From positions 1-61,341 of the forward strand of contig JACZJL010000019.1 of the NCBI GenBank assembly GCA_014860585.1: DNA of 61,341 nucleotides, given 5' to 3'. Position 1 is the first letter of the stretch, and every line of letters starts with the position of its first letter. This DNA is from Bacteroidales bacterium. Its GTDB lineage: Bacteria > Bacteroidota > Bacteroidia > Bacteroidales > 4484-276. A program made the position numbers and the translations under genes. This document shows positions 43,959-52,994 of this stretch, piece after piece. The notes under the pieces were generated by a model that worked only from the letters and a program-made list of their open reading frames with translations, was not told the origin of the DNA and ran no database searches.

Positions 43959-45152
43959 TTAAAATGAATACTTAAAAGTGATCATCCACAAAGATCCGGC
44001 TTCAGAAAATGCAGATGTTTCTCCTGCAGTAAAAATTTGTGCCAGAAACCCAAAGTCCAAATCGGTCAAAACGCTCCACGTAATCCCCGGCGACATAAAG
44101 ATGGCTTTATTATCGGGCAACGCCATTACAGATACGACTCCGTTAAGTATAGGGGAAAAAGGGTGATTAATACTAATTGTTGCTGCGAATTCCGAGAACA
44201 TAATGTTGTCAGGTTGAAGAGGTTGTATTAGCCTTAAATTTTCAGTTTTGCCTCTTTCAAATCCTCCGTTATAAAGCAATTCTATTACACCAAAAGTGCC
44301 GGAACCAAAGAGGTAGTCCATTCCGACGGAGGCTACGAGGTTACCGCGTTTTAGACCTGGAATTTTCTCCAAATCATAAAACCATGTACCTTCACCTTTG
44401 AAGCCTGCATGGCCTATGTTTCCCGCCCAGCCCAGTCCAATGGCCAGCCGGTTTTTGTAATACCCGGCCAGGGTCTGAAAATCAAAATTGTTCTGATTAA
44501 AATTGTACATACCGGCAGCCACCATTTCGCGGCCGTATCTGGCCGGGCTGATAGCGAACTGAACCTGCGACAGATGGTCGATGAAATATTGAACCCTGAT
44601 GGCATCCGCGCCGGGACGTTCGTCATAATCGAAATCAAAAAATGAAAAAGTGTTGAAAAGATCGTTGGGGTTGGACACAAAGTTAATTCCCCAGTTAATC
44701 CGCTGCCGGCCAATTCTTACCTGGAGGTTTTCTTTACGCCAGTCAAGGTAAAAACGGTCAACCATTGTATTTCCTAACCATTTACCTTTCGAAAACCATG
44801 TCCATGACAAATCCATTAATCCCGGATCATAACCGATGAAATCCCTGTAGGCCGGATTCTCAACAAATATTTCGTTGTAAAATAACCGGTTGCGCCCTTC
44901 TAAAGCAATGTGAAAGTCAGAGGATATGTCCAACCTCATGTTCAAACGGTTATGAAGAACATTGGTAAATTCCGGATCAGAAAATTCTTTATCCAATGTC
45001 AACAATGGCAATTCTTTAACATAACCTTTGATGGTGAAATTCACAGGATTTTGAGCAGGTAAAGTTTGGTTAATTCCTGTCACGACAAAGGTTAGGCAAA
45101 GGAGCAATACCCGCAATGAGATCAATTGTATTTTCTGCGATAGTGCCATCAT
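43959..45152 (-). CDS. outer-membrane beta-barrel protein (DUF1302-like)
   Basis: A 397-residue exported protein with a signal peptide (about 1-34) and many amphipathic beta strands ending in an aromatic C-terminus (LWMITFKYSF), typical of outer-membrane barrels. RFYLDWRKENLQVRIGRQRINWG near residue 130 resembles the porin-like strands seen in DUF1302 and Wzi-like proteins. It is the last gene of the ABC operon: its ATG overlaps the ATPase stop (ATGA). It may be the outer-membrane partner of that transporter; the substrate is unknown. Confidence 0.65.
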   Translation of the reverse strand: MMALSQKIQLISLRVLLLCLTFVVTGINQTLPAQNPVNFTIKGYVKELPLLTLDKEFSDPEFTNVLHNRLNMRLDISSDFHIALEGRNRLFYNEIFVENPAYRDFIGYDPGLMDLSWTWFSKGKWLGNTMVDRFYLDWRKENLQVRIGRQRINWGINFVSNPNDLFNTFSFFDFDYDERPGADAIRVQYFIDHLSQVQFAISPARYGREMVAAGMYNFNQNNFDFQTLAGYYKNRLAIGLGWAGNIGHAGFKGEGTWFYDLEKIPGLKRGNLVASVGMDYLFGSGTFGVIELLYNGGFERGKTENLRLIQPLQPDNIMFSEFAATISINHPFSPILNGVVSVMALPDNKAIFMSPGITWSVLTDLDFGFLAQIFTAGETSAFSEAGSLWMITFKYSF

Positions 45153-45838
45153 CTGTCAAAATACTCATCTTTACTCACAGCGCCATCAACCAGGGTAATC
45201 ACCCTCCGTGCCCTTTCGATGACCCGATGGTCGTGTGTAGAGAATATCAGGGTGATCTTTTCCTCTAAATTGAGCTTCTCCATGATGTCGAGCAGGTTGA
45301 AAGCCGAGGTAGTATCAAGGTTTGCTGTGGGTTCGTCGGCAAGGACAAATTTTGGCTTAGAAGCCAGCGCTCTGGCTACGGCCACCCGCTGTTGTTGACC
45401 GCCGGAGAGTTTCGGGGGCCGAACATACATTTTATCTTCCAGGCCAACCTGGATAAGCATTTCTTTTGCCCGCTTCTCCATTTCCTGACGATTGGTTTTT
45501 TGCAACAACATGATAAACGATACATTTTCGATAGCTGTCAATACCGGTAGCAGATTGTATGATTGAAAAACAAACCCGATATTGTTCAACCGGTAATCAA
45601 TCAATCGGGAGTCTTTGAGCGCTGTGATTTCAGTCCCGTCGATAAAGATCTTTCCTTCGGTGGGTTTATCCAGACCGCCTAACATATTGAGTAGGGTAGT
45701 TTTCCCGCTTCCTGATGGGCCTACGATAGCTGTAAACTCACTTTCTGCAAAGGTTAGATTGACCTTGTTCAGTGCTTTTACAGGCATTGCCGCATCATTG
45801 TATATTTTCGTCAGGTTTTCAGTTGTAATGATATTCAT
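45149..45838 (-). CDS. ABC transporter ATP-binding protein (LolD/MacB class)
   Basis: A 229-residue ATPase with Walker A GPSGSGKTTLLNML near residue 40, signature LSGGQQQRVAVARAL near 144, and Walker B FVLADEPTANLD. It belongs to the LolD/MacB/FtsE class. It sits 28 bp after permease 2 and overlaps the barrel gene by four bases. It energises the two FtsX-type permeases encoded upstream. Confidence 0.93.
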   Translation of the reverse strand: MNIITTENLTKIYNDAAMPVKALNKVNLTFAESEFTAIVGPSGSGKTTLLNMLGGLDKPTEGKIFIDGTEITALKDSRLIDYRLNNIGFVFQSYNLLPVLTAIENVSFIMLLQKTNRQEMEKRAKEMLIQVGLEDKMYVRPPKLSGGQQQRVAVARALASKPKFVLADEPTANLDTTSAFNLLDIMEKLNLEEKITLIFSTHDHRVIERARRVITLVDGAVSKDEYFDR

Positions 45839-45866
45839 TGAGGTGGTTTTTTTGAATGATTAAAAG

Positions 45867-47090
45867 TTACTCTTTTTGCACAGCTTCAGCAGGATTTAAT
45901 CTCAAAGCTTTCAAAGCGGGATAAATTGCAGTGAGAACGGCGGTCATTGCAGATAAGAAAGTGACCATCAAAAATAGTGAAGGCTCGATGGATGGATAAA
46001 CAACAGATTCAAAACCAAAAGCATTGAGCGAGTCCCCTCCGACAGTGGAGAAATCAATCCCGGTATGTTGAAAGATTTTAATTGTAAACATACCGGTTAT
46101 CATCCCGAGAAGCGCCCCAATCATAGTAATAAAAACAGTTTCGAAAAGGATCATCCCGAACACACGTTTTTTATTCATTCCAACAGCCATCAGCATGCCC
46201 AGTTCCCGAATCCGTTCATACACCGACATGAGGATAGTGTTGAGCAATCCGAATCCAAGTGCAAAAAGGATGATGATGAGAATGATCAGCAGCATCATCC
46301 CCGACATCTCCTGCATGTAACTAAGGTCAGGGGAAATTTCGTTCCAAGGCCGGATGGTAAGTTGGGGATATATGCTCTGGTACCTATTTACCACGCTATC
46401 CACGATCCCGGTCTGGCGGCAAATAATGGCCACCTGGTTGATGACCGGCTCGTTACCCAGGAATTCCTGAATGTCTGTCTGAAGCACATAAGCCGAACGC
46501 TCATCAATCATTGAATTGGAAGTCTGGTAAATGCCTCCGACACGGAAAAGCGCCGAGGTAAGTTCTCCCTCTGTATTTTGAAAAGTGATCACTATTCGGG
46601 AGCCAACTGTTGATTTTGTTTTATCAGCAAGTTTCTTACCGATCAAAATCGGGTTACGTTCATTTCCACCAAAATATGTACCTTCTTTGATATTGGTGTA
46701 CAATTTCGAGGTTGTCGACTCCCTGGCAGTGTCAATTCCGATAAGGTTGATGCTGCTGGTCAGGTTTGAGGTAGCCAGCATCCCGGTTATTCTGGTTCTT
46801 CCCGAAAAACTTATGATATCAGGGTCATTTTCAAGAGTCGATTTCAGCCCGCTCCAGTCTTCAATCTTTTGATTCACATTGCTTTCTTTGATAAACTCCG
46901 GCGTGTGTATCTGAATGTGGGAGATATGCTGCTCAATCCCGGTTCTGAAACGCTGCTCAACAATACCCATGCTGAGTGAGGATACAAACACACCGGCCCA
47001 AATGCCAACCATAACGGCTGCAATCATCACCAAGCTGCGGCGGGGATTTCTCCAGATATTGCGCCATGATATTATTAGTAACATTTTCAT
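45867..47090 (-). CDS. FtsX/LolE-type ABC permease (second of pair)
   Basis: A 407-residue permease with an N-terminal helix (SWRNIWRNPRRSLVMIAAVM), a periplasmic MacB-like domain (about 45-270) and three C-terminal helices (about 275-400). The first helix motif WRNIWRNPRRS matches its neighbour, so the two probably form a heterodimer like LolC and LolE. It begins 3 bp after the first permease. Confidence 0.9.
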   Translation of the reverse strand: MKMLLIISWRNIWRNPRRSLVMIAAVMVGIWAGVFVSSLSMGIVEQRFRTGIEQHISHIQIHTPEFIKESNVNQKIEDWSGLKSTLENDPDIISFSGRTRITGMLATSNLTSSINLIGIDTARESTTSKLYTNIKEGTYFGGNERNPILIGKKLADKTKSTVGSRIVITFQNTEGELTSALFRVGGIYQTSNSMIDERSAYVLQTDIQEFLGNEPVINQVAIICRQTGIVDSVVNRYQSIYPQLTIRPWNEISPDLSYMQEMSGMMLLIILIIILFALGFGLLNTILMSVYERIRELGMLMAVGMNKKRVFGMILFETVFITMIGALLGMITGMFTIKIFQHTGIDFSTVGGDSLNAFGFESVVYPSIEPSLFLMVTFLSAMTAVLTAIYPALKALRLNPAEAVQKE

Positions 47091-47093
47091 GTC

Positions 47094-48317
47094 TTATTGT
47101 CTTACTTCCATAATGTTAAGCTTGAGTATTTTATAAATTGGATACAAACCAATGACCAGGGAAATGATCAGCACTATTTTGGCCTGTGATACAAATACCC
47201 ATGGGTCTGTTGAAAAAGGCATGATGGGTTCAAAGCCATATTCAAGTATGGTCCTGGCCATATCGCCGGTGAGTTGGATGGGATGGATGTAAAACCAGAC
47301 GACTACCGGGATCGCAATGATCATCCCCGCTAATACTCCTGTGAAACTGATCATTAATGTTTCCAGGAAGCATATCGTTGCAAGTTGATGACGTTTCAAG
47401 CCTATGGAGATCAACATGCCGAATTCTCTCTGGCGCTCGATCATCATTGTTAACACGGTGCCGAACAATCCAAAGGCGATAACAATGTATAGTATGAAGG
47501 TCATCATTTTGGTCCCGGCCTGATCAAATTTCATCAATTGAAGCAAATCGGCAAGCAATTGCTCCCAGGTTAGAACCTTTTGCCACTCATGGTCAATGTT
47601 TTTTGACAGACCGGCAGCTAGTCTCCTGGTATTTTTGGGGTCTTTTGGCATGACAATGAGCGAAGTCAGCCGGTTTTCGGCCACATAGAACCATTGTGCC
47701 GCTTCCAGTGACATGTACACCGTGTTGTTGTTCAATTCGGGGATTTTCAAATCAACAATTCCCTTCACAACAAATTTTCCCGCTGCTGTTGCTCCCTGGA
47801 AGCCCTGACTAAGCAATATCAATGTATCGCCGGTTTTAATAGCCAGAATTTCAGCCAATCCCTTGGCCAGAAGTATCTCTTCATCCGCAGGTTGTAAAAA
47901 ATTGCCGTCGGCCATCTTGTCGGCAAGATTATTGAGTTTTACTTCTTTTCCGGGGTCAATGCCAATGATCATGCTGCCCCGGGTCTGTTTGTCCGTTGCC
48001 ACCAGAGCAAAATTCTGGATGCGTGGCACAACAAAGTCAACCTGGTCAATAAACTTGCTGATGACCCCTTCCAACTGATCATCATACAACAAGGTGTTGT
48101 CGATCGAAGGTTCTTCCTCAAAAAGAATATCCTGGATCTGAATGTACCCCGTATTCAGTTTGACCATACTGTCAATCATCCGTTCGTAGGAACCTTGCTC
48201 AAACGAAATAAAAACGATGGCAAGCAAAACAGCAAACAGCACCGAACTGATTGTGATCAGCGTCCTTTTTCGGTTTCTCCAGAGGTTTCTCCAGGCCAAT
48301 GCAAAGAGTATTTTCAT
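47094..48317 (-). CDS. FtsX/LolC-type ABC permease (first of pair)
   Basis: A 407-residue permease with the same plan: N-terminal helix (ALAWRNLWRNRKRTLITISS), periplasmic MacB-like domain, and three C-terminal helices. The start at 48317 gives MKILFALAWRN; the upstream in-frame start is a TTG. It follows the LolA-like gene and is 3 bp before the second permease. With the ATPase it forms a complete MacB/LolCDE-like module. Confidence 0.9.
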   Translation of the reverse strand: MKILFALAWRNLWRNRKRTLITISSVLFAVLLAIVFISFEQGSYERMIDSMVKLNTGYIQIQDILFEEEPSIDNTLLYDDQLEGVISKFIDQVDFVVPRIQNFALVATDKQTRGSMIIGIDPGKEVKLNNLADKMADGNFLQPADEEILLAKGLAEILAIKTGDTLILLSQGFQGATAAGKFVVKGIVDLKIPELNNNTVYMSLEAAQWFYVAENRLTSLIVMPKDPKNTRRLAAGLSKNIDHEWQKVLTWEQLLADLLQLMKFDQAGTKMMTFILYIVIAFGLFGTVLTMMIERQREFGMLISIGLKRHQLATICFLETLMISFTGVLAGMIIAIPVVVWFYIHPIQLTGDMARTILEYGFEPIMPFSTDPWVFVSQAKIVLIISLVIGLYPIYKILKLNIMEVRQ

Positions 48318-48433
48318 TGAGAGATATTGTAAATTGATCAACTAACTAATTTTTTATTTCTGTAGCAATGCGGGTTGCCTTTGCCTTTTGTCAACCGCCC
48401 CATGCCAGTTGCCGACTGGTTTTTACCCACTTC

Positions 48434-49201
48434 TCATTTCACTGTTGTCAGGTTTTGTATCGAGAAAAAATCCTGCGAAAGGGTAACATTATAATCTGCC
48501 CTGGTTGTCAGAACAATTGTTTTATGCCCCTGCTTGTTTTCCGGAATTAATTCGATAACTGCCGGGATCATGCGTCCCCCCATCTCTTTGATATCCCTGA
48601 AAAACATGGTATTGGCCAACTCTCCCCGTTCATCATAATTAAGAACCTTAACCGGAAGAACAAACTCCTGGTCAATCCAGTACACTACCTTGTCGTAAAC
48701 CACCGGTGTGTCGGGTTTTGGAGTGAGTTCGACCACATGGCATTGCCGGGTTTCATACACTTCAGCCCCTTTATAACTATGGGTGTAGTCATCCACGATC
48801 GAGATCCCCCTGACCAGGTCGTCGTTTGTGAAATCTGATCCCATCCACGATTGCGACATCATCGAAGGGGGCATTTTCACTGTTTTGTCGATGGATGGGA
48901 CATAATTCCACATCTCATTTTTTCTTTTCAAAAATGATGTCCCATTGTCCCTTGCCGGGGCAGTGATCAGCACGAGCGAGTACTCATCGCCAAGCGACCA
49001 CGATTTCATCGAAATATCACGGGTGTATCTCGGTCTGACGGTGGTCATGGTCATTTCGGTGTAGGCAGCTTCACCCCGCATTTTCCCGTCCATCTGGCGG
49101 ATGATGGCTGTCGCATCCTGGGCAGGGACAGCAGGGTTGTAAACAATCGTTAACAATGCAATTAACATCACCGCCATAAGTCCTGAACTCATTTTAATCA
49201 T
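48434..49201 (-). CDS. LolA-like outer-membrane lipoprotein-sorting family protein
   Basis: A 255-residue exported protein with a signal peptide (about 1-27) and an open-barrel LolA-like body: ATAIIRQMDGKMRGEAAYTEM, then MWNYVPSIDKTVKMPPSMMS and MGSDFTNDDLVRG. This matches the predicted outer-membrane lipoprotein-sorting family rather than classic LolA. It probably carries a lipid-like molecule across the periplasm. It is the first gene of an operon with two permeases, an ATPase and an outer-membrane barrel. Confidence 0.82.
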   Translation of the reverse strand: MIKMSSGLMAVMLIALLTIVYNPAVPAQDATAIIRQMDGKMRGEAAYTEMTMTTVRPRYTRDISMKSWSLGDEYSLVLITAPARDNGTSFLKRKNEMWNYVPSIDKTVKMPPSMMSQSWMGSDFTNDDLVRGISIVDDYTHSYKGAEVYETRQCHVVELTPKPDTPVVYDKVVYWIDQEFVLPVKVLNYDERGELANTMFFRDIKEMGGRMIPAVIELIPENKQGHKTIVLTTRADYNVTLSQDFFSIQNLTTVK

Positions 49202-49752
49202 TGTAGTTTATTGCTTAAATGTTAGTATTTGTTCTGTTGCATCACGCTATAAAATCAGCCATTATGATCCGGTTGCTGGTTGATGTATTTCCTTTAAGAA
49301 CCTGCTTCCTCTATTTGATTTTACAAAGTTGCAATTTTTTGGCGATACAGAAAGCCGAAAATAAAGAAAATCGTCGGGAAATGTTTATCAGTGAGTTATC
49401 TGACTTTTGAGGCAAACACCCGGCATTTTTTCGTAATTATCGAAACCATCTTACTTTCTGACGCAAATGATGGAGACCAAGCATTTTTTAGTATAATCTT
49501 TCAAAATGACATGATCTGACATTCACCTGTTTTTACTTTGTCGGCTGATGAAAGCGGGAAGGTGGATTGTTTCAACCCTTACAAGGATTTAAACCAGTCA
49601 GGTTTTGCCAAGTTATCCCGCCGGGTTTTAGCCAGGGGAGGGGGGTAATATGAAGATTCAATTGCAGAAGGCGGCTAGTGGTATTTAAAAACAATATTAC
49701 CAGAGAGTATTCAAAGCAAAAGACTATTTTTATGCCATCAAAAAATAAAATA
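49202..49752. other. intergenic start of the accessory island
   Basis: About 550 bp without a convincing gene. A 63-codon ORF at 49219-49410 has no recognisable domain. An 8-bp inverted repeat GGTAATAT/ATATTACC lies at about 49644-49651 and 49694-49701. No exact TAnnTTTG box was seen before the TPR gene. Confidence 0.4.
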
Positions 49753-51600
49753 ATGACCGAATTAATCCAACAAACAGGCGCCATCCTGACACAGGCTCAG
49801 GAATGGTTGAAATTGCCTGGGGTGAAAGAGCCCGTTACCGGTTTTTTGGACTGGATGAGCCAAAAGGTTTTTTCAAAAAGTGAAAAATCAAAGGAGCGGC
49901 TGATTCTGATCGAGCAGCAACAAGCCGATGCCGGAACCATCGCCAAACTAATGGGCAACCTCGAATCGGAGCTGGAAGACAATGAGGAACTGCAAAAAGA
50001 GCTGAACGAAAAAGTCGCTGCCGTGCAAACGGAGCTAAAGCAGGCAGGGGTGAACATCACCAAAACCAGTACCATTACCATCACCGGAAACCACAATAAA
50101 GCCTACCAGGACATCAGCAACAGTAACATTACAGATAGTTCTATCAACCAAACTCACAGCGGGACGGGGGATAATGTAGGTCGGGATAAGATTGTTACCA
50201 ATATCTATGTCAATGCAAAAGATTATCAGGAATTAGAAACAAGACTCACTGCTTTACAACAGCAGAAAAGAGAGTGCCAGGCTCGAATAGAAAAGTATCC
50301 TGATGATGAAAGTTTCAGACAGGATTTATTAAGAGTTGACATCGAAACTGAGGATATAAAATCGAAAGTTGAAAGTTTTAAACAAGATGTGTTTCGATTG
50401 TATGACACATTCACCAGCATCAACGTCAACACCGAACGCCTGCGCCTTGCCAAAGCACATTTCGACAAAGGTGAATTCCGCGAAGCTGATGCCATTTTGA
50501 AAGCTGAAGAAATGAGTTCGGATTTATCGAAACTAAAAGAGCGTGATAGCCAATTGGATCAGGAAAAAGCAGAGGTAAAAATAAGTTGCGAACAAATAGC
50601 AAATGAGTTTTTGATCAAAGCCCAGCTATGGGCCACCTTTTACACTGAACCCGATTGGTTTGAGCGCACTGTCGACTTCTACGAAAAAGCCCTCGATGCC
50701 GCACGCACACATGCGATTATTTCCGGATATGCTCTGTTTCTTAAAAAGCACAACAAATTCAATAAGGCTCAACCGCTTTACGAAGAAGCTTTGCAGATTT
50801 ACCGGGCGTTTGCCATTGAGAAACCGGAAACGTATTTACCTGACCTGGCAATGACTTTGAACAATTTGGCAAATTTGCAACAAGCTAAAAATGAATTTGG
50901 CGACGCAATGGAAAAATATCAGGAGGCCTTGAAGATAAGAAGAGCACTTGCCACAGTGAACCCGGGAACCTATTTACCTTATGTTGCTACTACTTTGAAT
51001 AATCTCGCTGCATTAAATTATGTTCGAAATGAATTTAGTGACTCGATGGAAAAATATCATGAAGCTTTGCAGATTTACAGAGGGATTGCCGATGAGTGTC
51101 CTGAGTTATACCTGAACGATGTAGCAATGACTTTGAACAATTTAGCTAATTTGCAAAAGGCTAAAAATGAATTTGGCGATGCCATGGAAAAATATCAGGA
51201 AGCCCTGCATATCTACAGAACGCTTGCCAATGAGAACCCAAGTAAGTACTTGCCTGATTTGGCAACGACTTTACACAATTTGGCTGTTTTACAAAAAGAT
51301 AAAAATGAATTTGGCGACGCCCAGGAAAAATATCATGAAGCTTTACAGATTTTCAGAGTGTTCTCCAAAGAGGACCCTAAAGCCTACCTGCCTGATGTGT
51401 CGATGACGCTTATAAATTTGAGCATTTTTTATTTAAAGTCTGTTCCGGATAAAACAAAATCAATCGCATTGGCACTGGAAACACTTGCAATTGCAAAACA
51501 GTTCCCTGAAAATCTCCTTGTCCAGCAAGACGCTAAACAAGCCATTCAAGTTTTACAGGAAAATGGATTAGATATTGATAAACTCACCAATAATGAATGA
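49753..51600 (+). CDS. TPR protein with Gly/Asn-rich low-complexity linker
   Basis: A 615-residue cytoplasmic protein. Residues 1-90 are helical and coiled-coil-like. About 93-150 is Asn/Ser/Gly-rich (ITKTSTITITGNHNKAYQD, then HSGTGDNVGRDKI), resembling linkers between effectors and repeats in bacterial conflict NLR/TPR proteins. Residues about 150-300 are coiled coil. About 350-590 hold kinesin-light-chain-like TPRs of 46 residues (TLNNLANLQ, NEFGDAMEKYQEAL). There is no recognisable enzyme domain. The ATG at 49753 is used because a second copy of the 5' end at 51759 begins at the same codon; an in-frame ATG at 49732 is an alternative. A scaffold or sensor role is inferred. Confidence 0.8.
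   Translation: MTELIQQTGAILTQAQEWLKLPGVKEPVTGFLDWMSQKVFSKSEKSKERLILIEQQQADAGTIAKLMGNLESELEDNEELQKELNEKVAAVQTELKQAGVNITKTSTITITGNHNKAYQDISNSNITDSSINQTHSGTGDNVGRDKIVTNIYVNAKDYQELETRLTALQQQKRECQARIEKYPDDESFRQDLLRVDIETEDIKSKVESFKQDVFRLYDTFTSINVNTERLRLAKAHFDKGEFREADAILKAEEMSSDLSKLKERDSQLDQEKAEVKISCEQIANEFLIKAQLWATFYTEPDWFERTVDFYEKALDAARTHAIISGYALFLKKHNKFNKAQPLYEEALQIYRAFAIEKPETYLPDLAMTLNNLANLQQAKNEFGDAMEKYQEALKIRRALATVNPGTYLPYVATTLNNLAALNYVRNEFSDSMEKYHEALQIYRGIADECPELYLNDVAMTLNNLANLQKAKNEFGDAMEKYQEALHIYRTLANENPSKYLPDLATTLHNLAVLQKDKNEFGDAQEKYHEALQIFRVFSKEDPKAYLPDVSMTLINLSIFYLKSVPDKTKSIALALETLAIAKQFPENLLVQQDAKQAIQVLQENGLDIDKLTNNE
50819..51400 (+). repeat. tandem 138-bp TPR-coding repeats
   Basis: Four near-identical 46-codon units within the TPR gene. 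The segment CTAAAAATGAATTTGGCGA near 50884 recurs near 51160, two units later, with few differences. This points to recent duplication rather than old divergence. Confidence 0.7.
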
Positions 51601-51683
51601 TTTTGCTGGCATGGAGGTTTTGGTTGGCGGTTGTGGGGGCTTCGCTGCACCGGATGGTGGGATGGGGGTAGAAAAACAGAAAA

Positions 51684-51722
51684 AGGGTTTAAATCCCCGA
51701 GGCACGAGGGGATGGAAACCCT
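51684..51722. repeat. REP-like hairpin
   Basis: AGGGTTTAAATCCCC (51684-51698) pairs with GGGGATGGAAACCCT (51708-51722), 13 of 15 complementary, around GAGGCAC. It lies 84 bp after the TPR stop and could act as a terminator, though no T run follows. Confidence 0.6.
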
Positions 51723-51758
51723 GATAATGTAGTTCAATTTTTAACCTAAAAAAAAGCA

Positions 51759-51899
51759 GTGACCGAATTAATCCATCAAACAAGCAACATTCAGACACAG
51801 CCTCTGGCGTTGCGAAACCTTCCAGGTTTTCAAAACCTGGAAGGTTTTAGAACGGATTTTTGGCAAAGCAAGGAAAGCTTAAATCAACAAAAACTGTAA
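51759..51899 (+). pseudogene. fragment repeating the 5' end of the TPR gene
   Basis: The 49 nt from 51759 match the first 49 nt of the TPR gene at 40 of 49 positions, starting with GTG in place of ATG and including the exact 16-mer TGACCGAATTAATCCA. The ORF then runs 46 codons to a TAA 1 bp before rhuM, with a near match around LPG but no coiled-coil or TPR part. A palindrome occupies its second half. It is probably the remnant of a lost paralog. Confidence 0.6.
51815..51847. repeat. 33-bp perfect palindrome (REP-like)
   Basis: AAACCTTCCAGGTTTT (51815-51830), a central C, then AAAACCTGGAAGGTTT (51832-51847): 16 bp, fully complementary. Palindromes of this composition are, from memory, dispersed in Bacteroidota genomes; this copy is inside the TPR-like fragment. 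Confidence 0.8.
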
Positions 51900-51900
51900 T

Positions 51901-52884
51901 ATGAAAGCAAGAGATTTATTGTTATTCAATACAATGGACAAGAAAGTGAACATTTCTGTTTATTTTCAGGAAGGAACTTTCTGGCTTACCCAAAAAGCCA
52001 TGGCGGAACTGTTTGGTGCAGAACGTTCGGTTATTACAAAGCACCTGAGAAACATTTTTGCCACTCGGGAGCTGGATGAAAGTTCAGTGTGTGCAATTTT
52101 TACACATACTGCGGCGGACGGGAAAAATTATGAAACTAAATTTTACCGCCTCGAAGCAATTCTGGCTGTTGGCTATCGGGTCAATTCTGTGCAGGCTACC
52201 GAGTTCCGTAAATGGGCTACAGCCACCCTTAACGAGTTTATCATCAAAGGTTTCATCATTGACGATGAACGGCTGAAGCAGGGTAAGCATTTCGGTCAGG
52301 ACTATTTTGATGAGTTGCTGGAGCGCATCCGTGAAATCCGCGCCAGCGAACGCCGTTTTTACCAAAAAATCACCGACTTGTATTCCCTGAGCACCGACTA
52401 TGACAAACATAGTGAGCAAACCAGGAAGTTTTTTGCAGCGGTGCAAAACAAGCTGCACTGGGCAATCACCGGGAAAACCGCTGCGGAGATCATCTATACC
52501 GAAGCCGATGCCACCAAACTTTATATGGGTTAAAAAACCTGGAAAGCCGCTCCGGATGGTAAAATTTTAAAGAGCGATGTTGCGGTGGCCAAAAACTACC
52601 TCTCGCATCAGCACATCAGTGAACTCAACCGTATAGTTTCGGCTTACATTGACCTGGCCGAAAATAATGCGCAACGCGGCGTTGCTTTCAATATGCAGCA
52701 GTGGGCAAAATTTCTGGACAGCTTTCTGGAACTCTCCAGCTACCCGATCCTGAAAGACCATGGCAAAGTAACAATGCTGGAAGCCCGGCTTAAGGCCGAA
52801 CAGGAGTTCGACAAATTCAGGGTGATACATGACCATACCTATAAAAGTGATTTCGATCGGGAAGTGAAGAAATTGAAGGAGTAA
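51901..52884 (+). pseudogene. rhuM: RhuM family protein, interrupted by one in-frame TAA
   Basis: The frame runs 327 codons from an ATG to TAA with a single internal TAA at 52531-52533. Before it: a RhuM DNA-binding-like domain (TFWLTQKAMAELFGAERSV, then RLEAILAVGYRVNSVQATEFR). After it: KTWKAAPDGKILKSDVAV and the family C-terminus (KNYLSHQHISELNRIVSAY). In intact relatives the motif reads about MGLTTW, so a Leu codon TTA changed to TAA would explain the break. Both halves are otherwise in the same frame. Either a pseudogene or a read-through product; a restart at 52585 is also possible. Confidence 0.8.
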
Positions 52885-52994
52885 AGGAGGTCAGCATGGT
52901 TGTAATTCATTCACTTGCAGGCACTGACAACATTTAAAGCCCACCAGTGATTGAGGGAATGATCTGGAACAATTATTTTACTAAAAACTATCTT

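Noticed and set aside
49219-49410. A 63-codon ORF after the LolA-like gene.
   Set aside because: No domain, no promoter and odd composition.
50819-51400. A CRISPR-like repeat array.
   Set aside because: The regular 138-bp units are in-frame TPR codons without unique spacers.
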